Below the pieces are notes generated by a model. The model was not told the DNA's origin and searched no databases. It saw nothing but the letters and a program-made list of their open reading frames with translations. Of a DNA stretch of 64,000 bases, positions 63,544-64,000 are shown in pieces. Position numbers and translations under genes: made by a program. The DNA is from Agrobacterium tumefaciens (GTDB lineage Bacteria; Pseudomonadota; Alphaproteobacteria; Rhizobiales; Rhizobiaceae). Position 1 is the stretch's first letter; each line of letters starts with the position of its first letter. Location: the NCBI GenBank assembly GCA_017744915.1, contig JAGIAH010000006.1, forward strand, positions 124,001 through 188,000. The letters are read 5' to 3'.

Positions 63544-64000
63544 TCAATTCTTGGCCTGATAGTTCTTGAGGTTCGCCGGCGTGACCAGTTCGAAGGGAAC
63601 GAAGACCTTCTTGTCGATGGTTTCGCCCTTGGCGAGTTTCAGCGCTGCATCCAGCGCACCCTTGCCCTGGCCTGCGGCATTCTGGAAAACGCTCACATCC
63701 AGATCACCCGCCGCCATCGCCGCAAGCGCGTCCTGCGTGGCGTCGATGCCGGCGATGATGACGCTGTCCATCGACCGGCCGGCCGCCTTCAGAGACTGGA
63801 TGGCGCCGATGGCCATCTCGTCATTGTTGGAAATGACGGCATCGAACTCCACGCCTGCCGAAAGCCAGTTGGTCATCAGGTCCGAGCCCTGCGTGCGCGA
63901 CCAGTTGGCGGACTGTTCCTCAACAAGCTTGATGAAGCTGCAGTCGGGCGTGGCGACAACATCCTTGATATCCTGCGTGCGCATACGCGCCGCCTGGTTG
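63544..64000 (-). CDS. Ribose-type substrate-binding protein, N-terminus outside the window
   Basis: The C-terminal 152 codons of an RbsB-like periplasmic binding protein; the frame continues past base 64000 (NQAARMRTQDIKDVV aligns with ENHAALVRTKDVETV of the next paralogue). 'FDAVISNNDEMAIGAIQSL', 'IIAGIDATQDALAAMAAGDL' and 'FVPFELVTPANLKNY' match the protein at 62484 closely. The tandem pair arose by duplication and probably widened ligand range. It is upstream of the rest of the reverse operon. Confidence 0.9.
   Translation of the reverse strand, partial: NQAARMRTQDIKDVVATPDCSFIKLVEEQSANWSRTQGSDLMTNWLSAGVEFDAVISNNDEMAIGAIQSLKAAGRSMDSVIIAGIDATQDALAAMAAGDLDVSVFQNAAGQGKGALDAALKLAKGETIDKKVFVPFELVTPANLKNYQAKN

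Overview
The window looks like a chromosomal segment of a high-GC alphaproteobacterium of the Rhizobiaceae, most likely an Agrobacterium. This rests on gene content and style: ATGA-overlapping ABC transporter operons, a SoxR-box sodB-ferredoxin-flavin reductase operon, and sugar-acid and plant cell-wall catabolic cassettes. It is an inference, because no rRNA, tRNA or other phylogenetic marker is present. I saw no CRISPR array, tRNA, rRNA or intact insertion sequence.

Layout. (1) 1-2926: the 5' part of a membrane MHYT-PAS-GGDEF(-EAL) cyclic-di-GMP protein and an unrecognised membrane protein. (2) 3155-10279: a peptide/nickel-type ABC importer split over two divergent arms, with a mannonate dehydratase-like enzyme and a FadR-type GntR regulator. 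A 12-base sequence shared by both promoter regions is the likely operator. (3) 10583-12649: a UvrD/Rep-type helicase. (4) 12794-38817: a 26-kb surface-glycan island containing rmlCBDA (dTDP-L-rhamnose), two RgpF-type proteins, a GT2 enzyme, a long methyltransferase/double-glycosyltransferase protein, two more methyltransferases, a GDP-D-glycero-D-manno-heptose cassette (gmhA, an epimerase, an hddC-gmhB fusion, hddA), a GT2/coiled-coil/FkbM fusion, a GT4 enzyme, UDP-galactopyranose mutase and an MsbA/PglK-type ABC exporter. Parts of it are clearly AT-rich relative to the flanks, which suggests horizontal acquisition.

(5) 39174-46536: small metabolic and stress units. These are a hydratase-like enzyme, a LysR regulator divergent from an aldo/keto reductase, a sodB-ferredoxin-flavin reductase operon behind a textbook SoxR-type promoter, and a glycerophosphodiesterase divergent from a ROK regulator. 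(6) 46631-48613: a secreted class A acid phosphatase (PAP2) fused to an autotransporter-like passenger segment. (7) 48847-59518: a rhamnogalacturonan/pectin-fragment uptake and degradation locus. It has a substrate-binding protein on one arm. The other arm has an unrecognised 840-residue enzyme-like protein, GH105, GH28, an ABC ATPase and two permeases, followed by a convergent LacI regulator. Two LacI-like palindromes lie in the divergent promoter. (8) 59728-64000: a reverse-strand sugar/inositol-type operon with two TIM-barrel isomerases, a MocA/IolG dehydrogenase and two tandem ribose-type binding proteins, the second cut by the window end.

Working together: regions 2, 7 and 8 each pair an importer with enzymes acting on sugar acids or polyols, as expected of a plant-associated soil bacterium. 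Region 4 would make nucleotide-activated rhamnose, manno-heptose and galactofuranose and assemble them, partly methylated, into a glycan moved across the inner membrane by the closing ABC exporter. The best candidates for undescribed biology are the GT2/repeat/FkbM fusion, the 840-residue protein in the pectin locus, and the phosphatase/passenger fusion.
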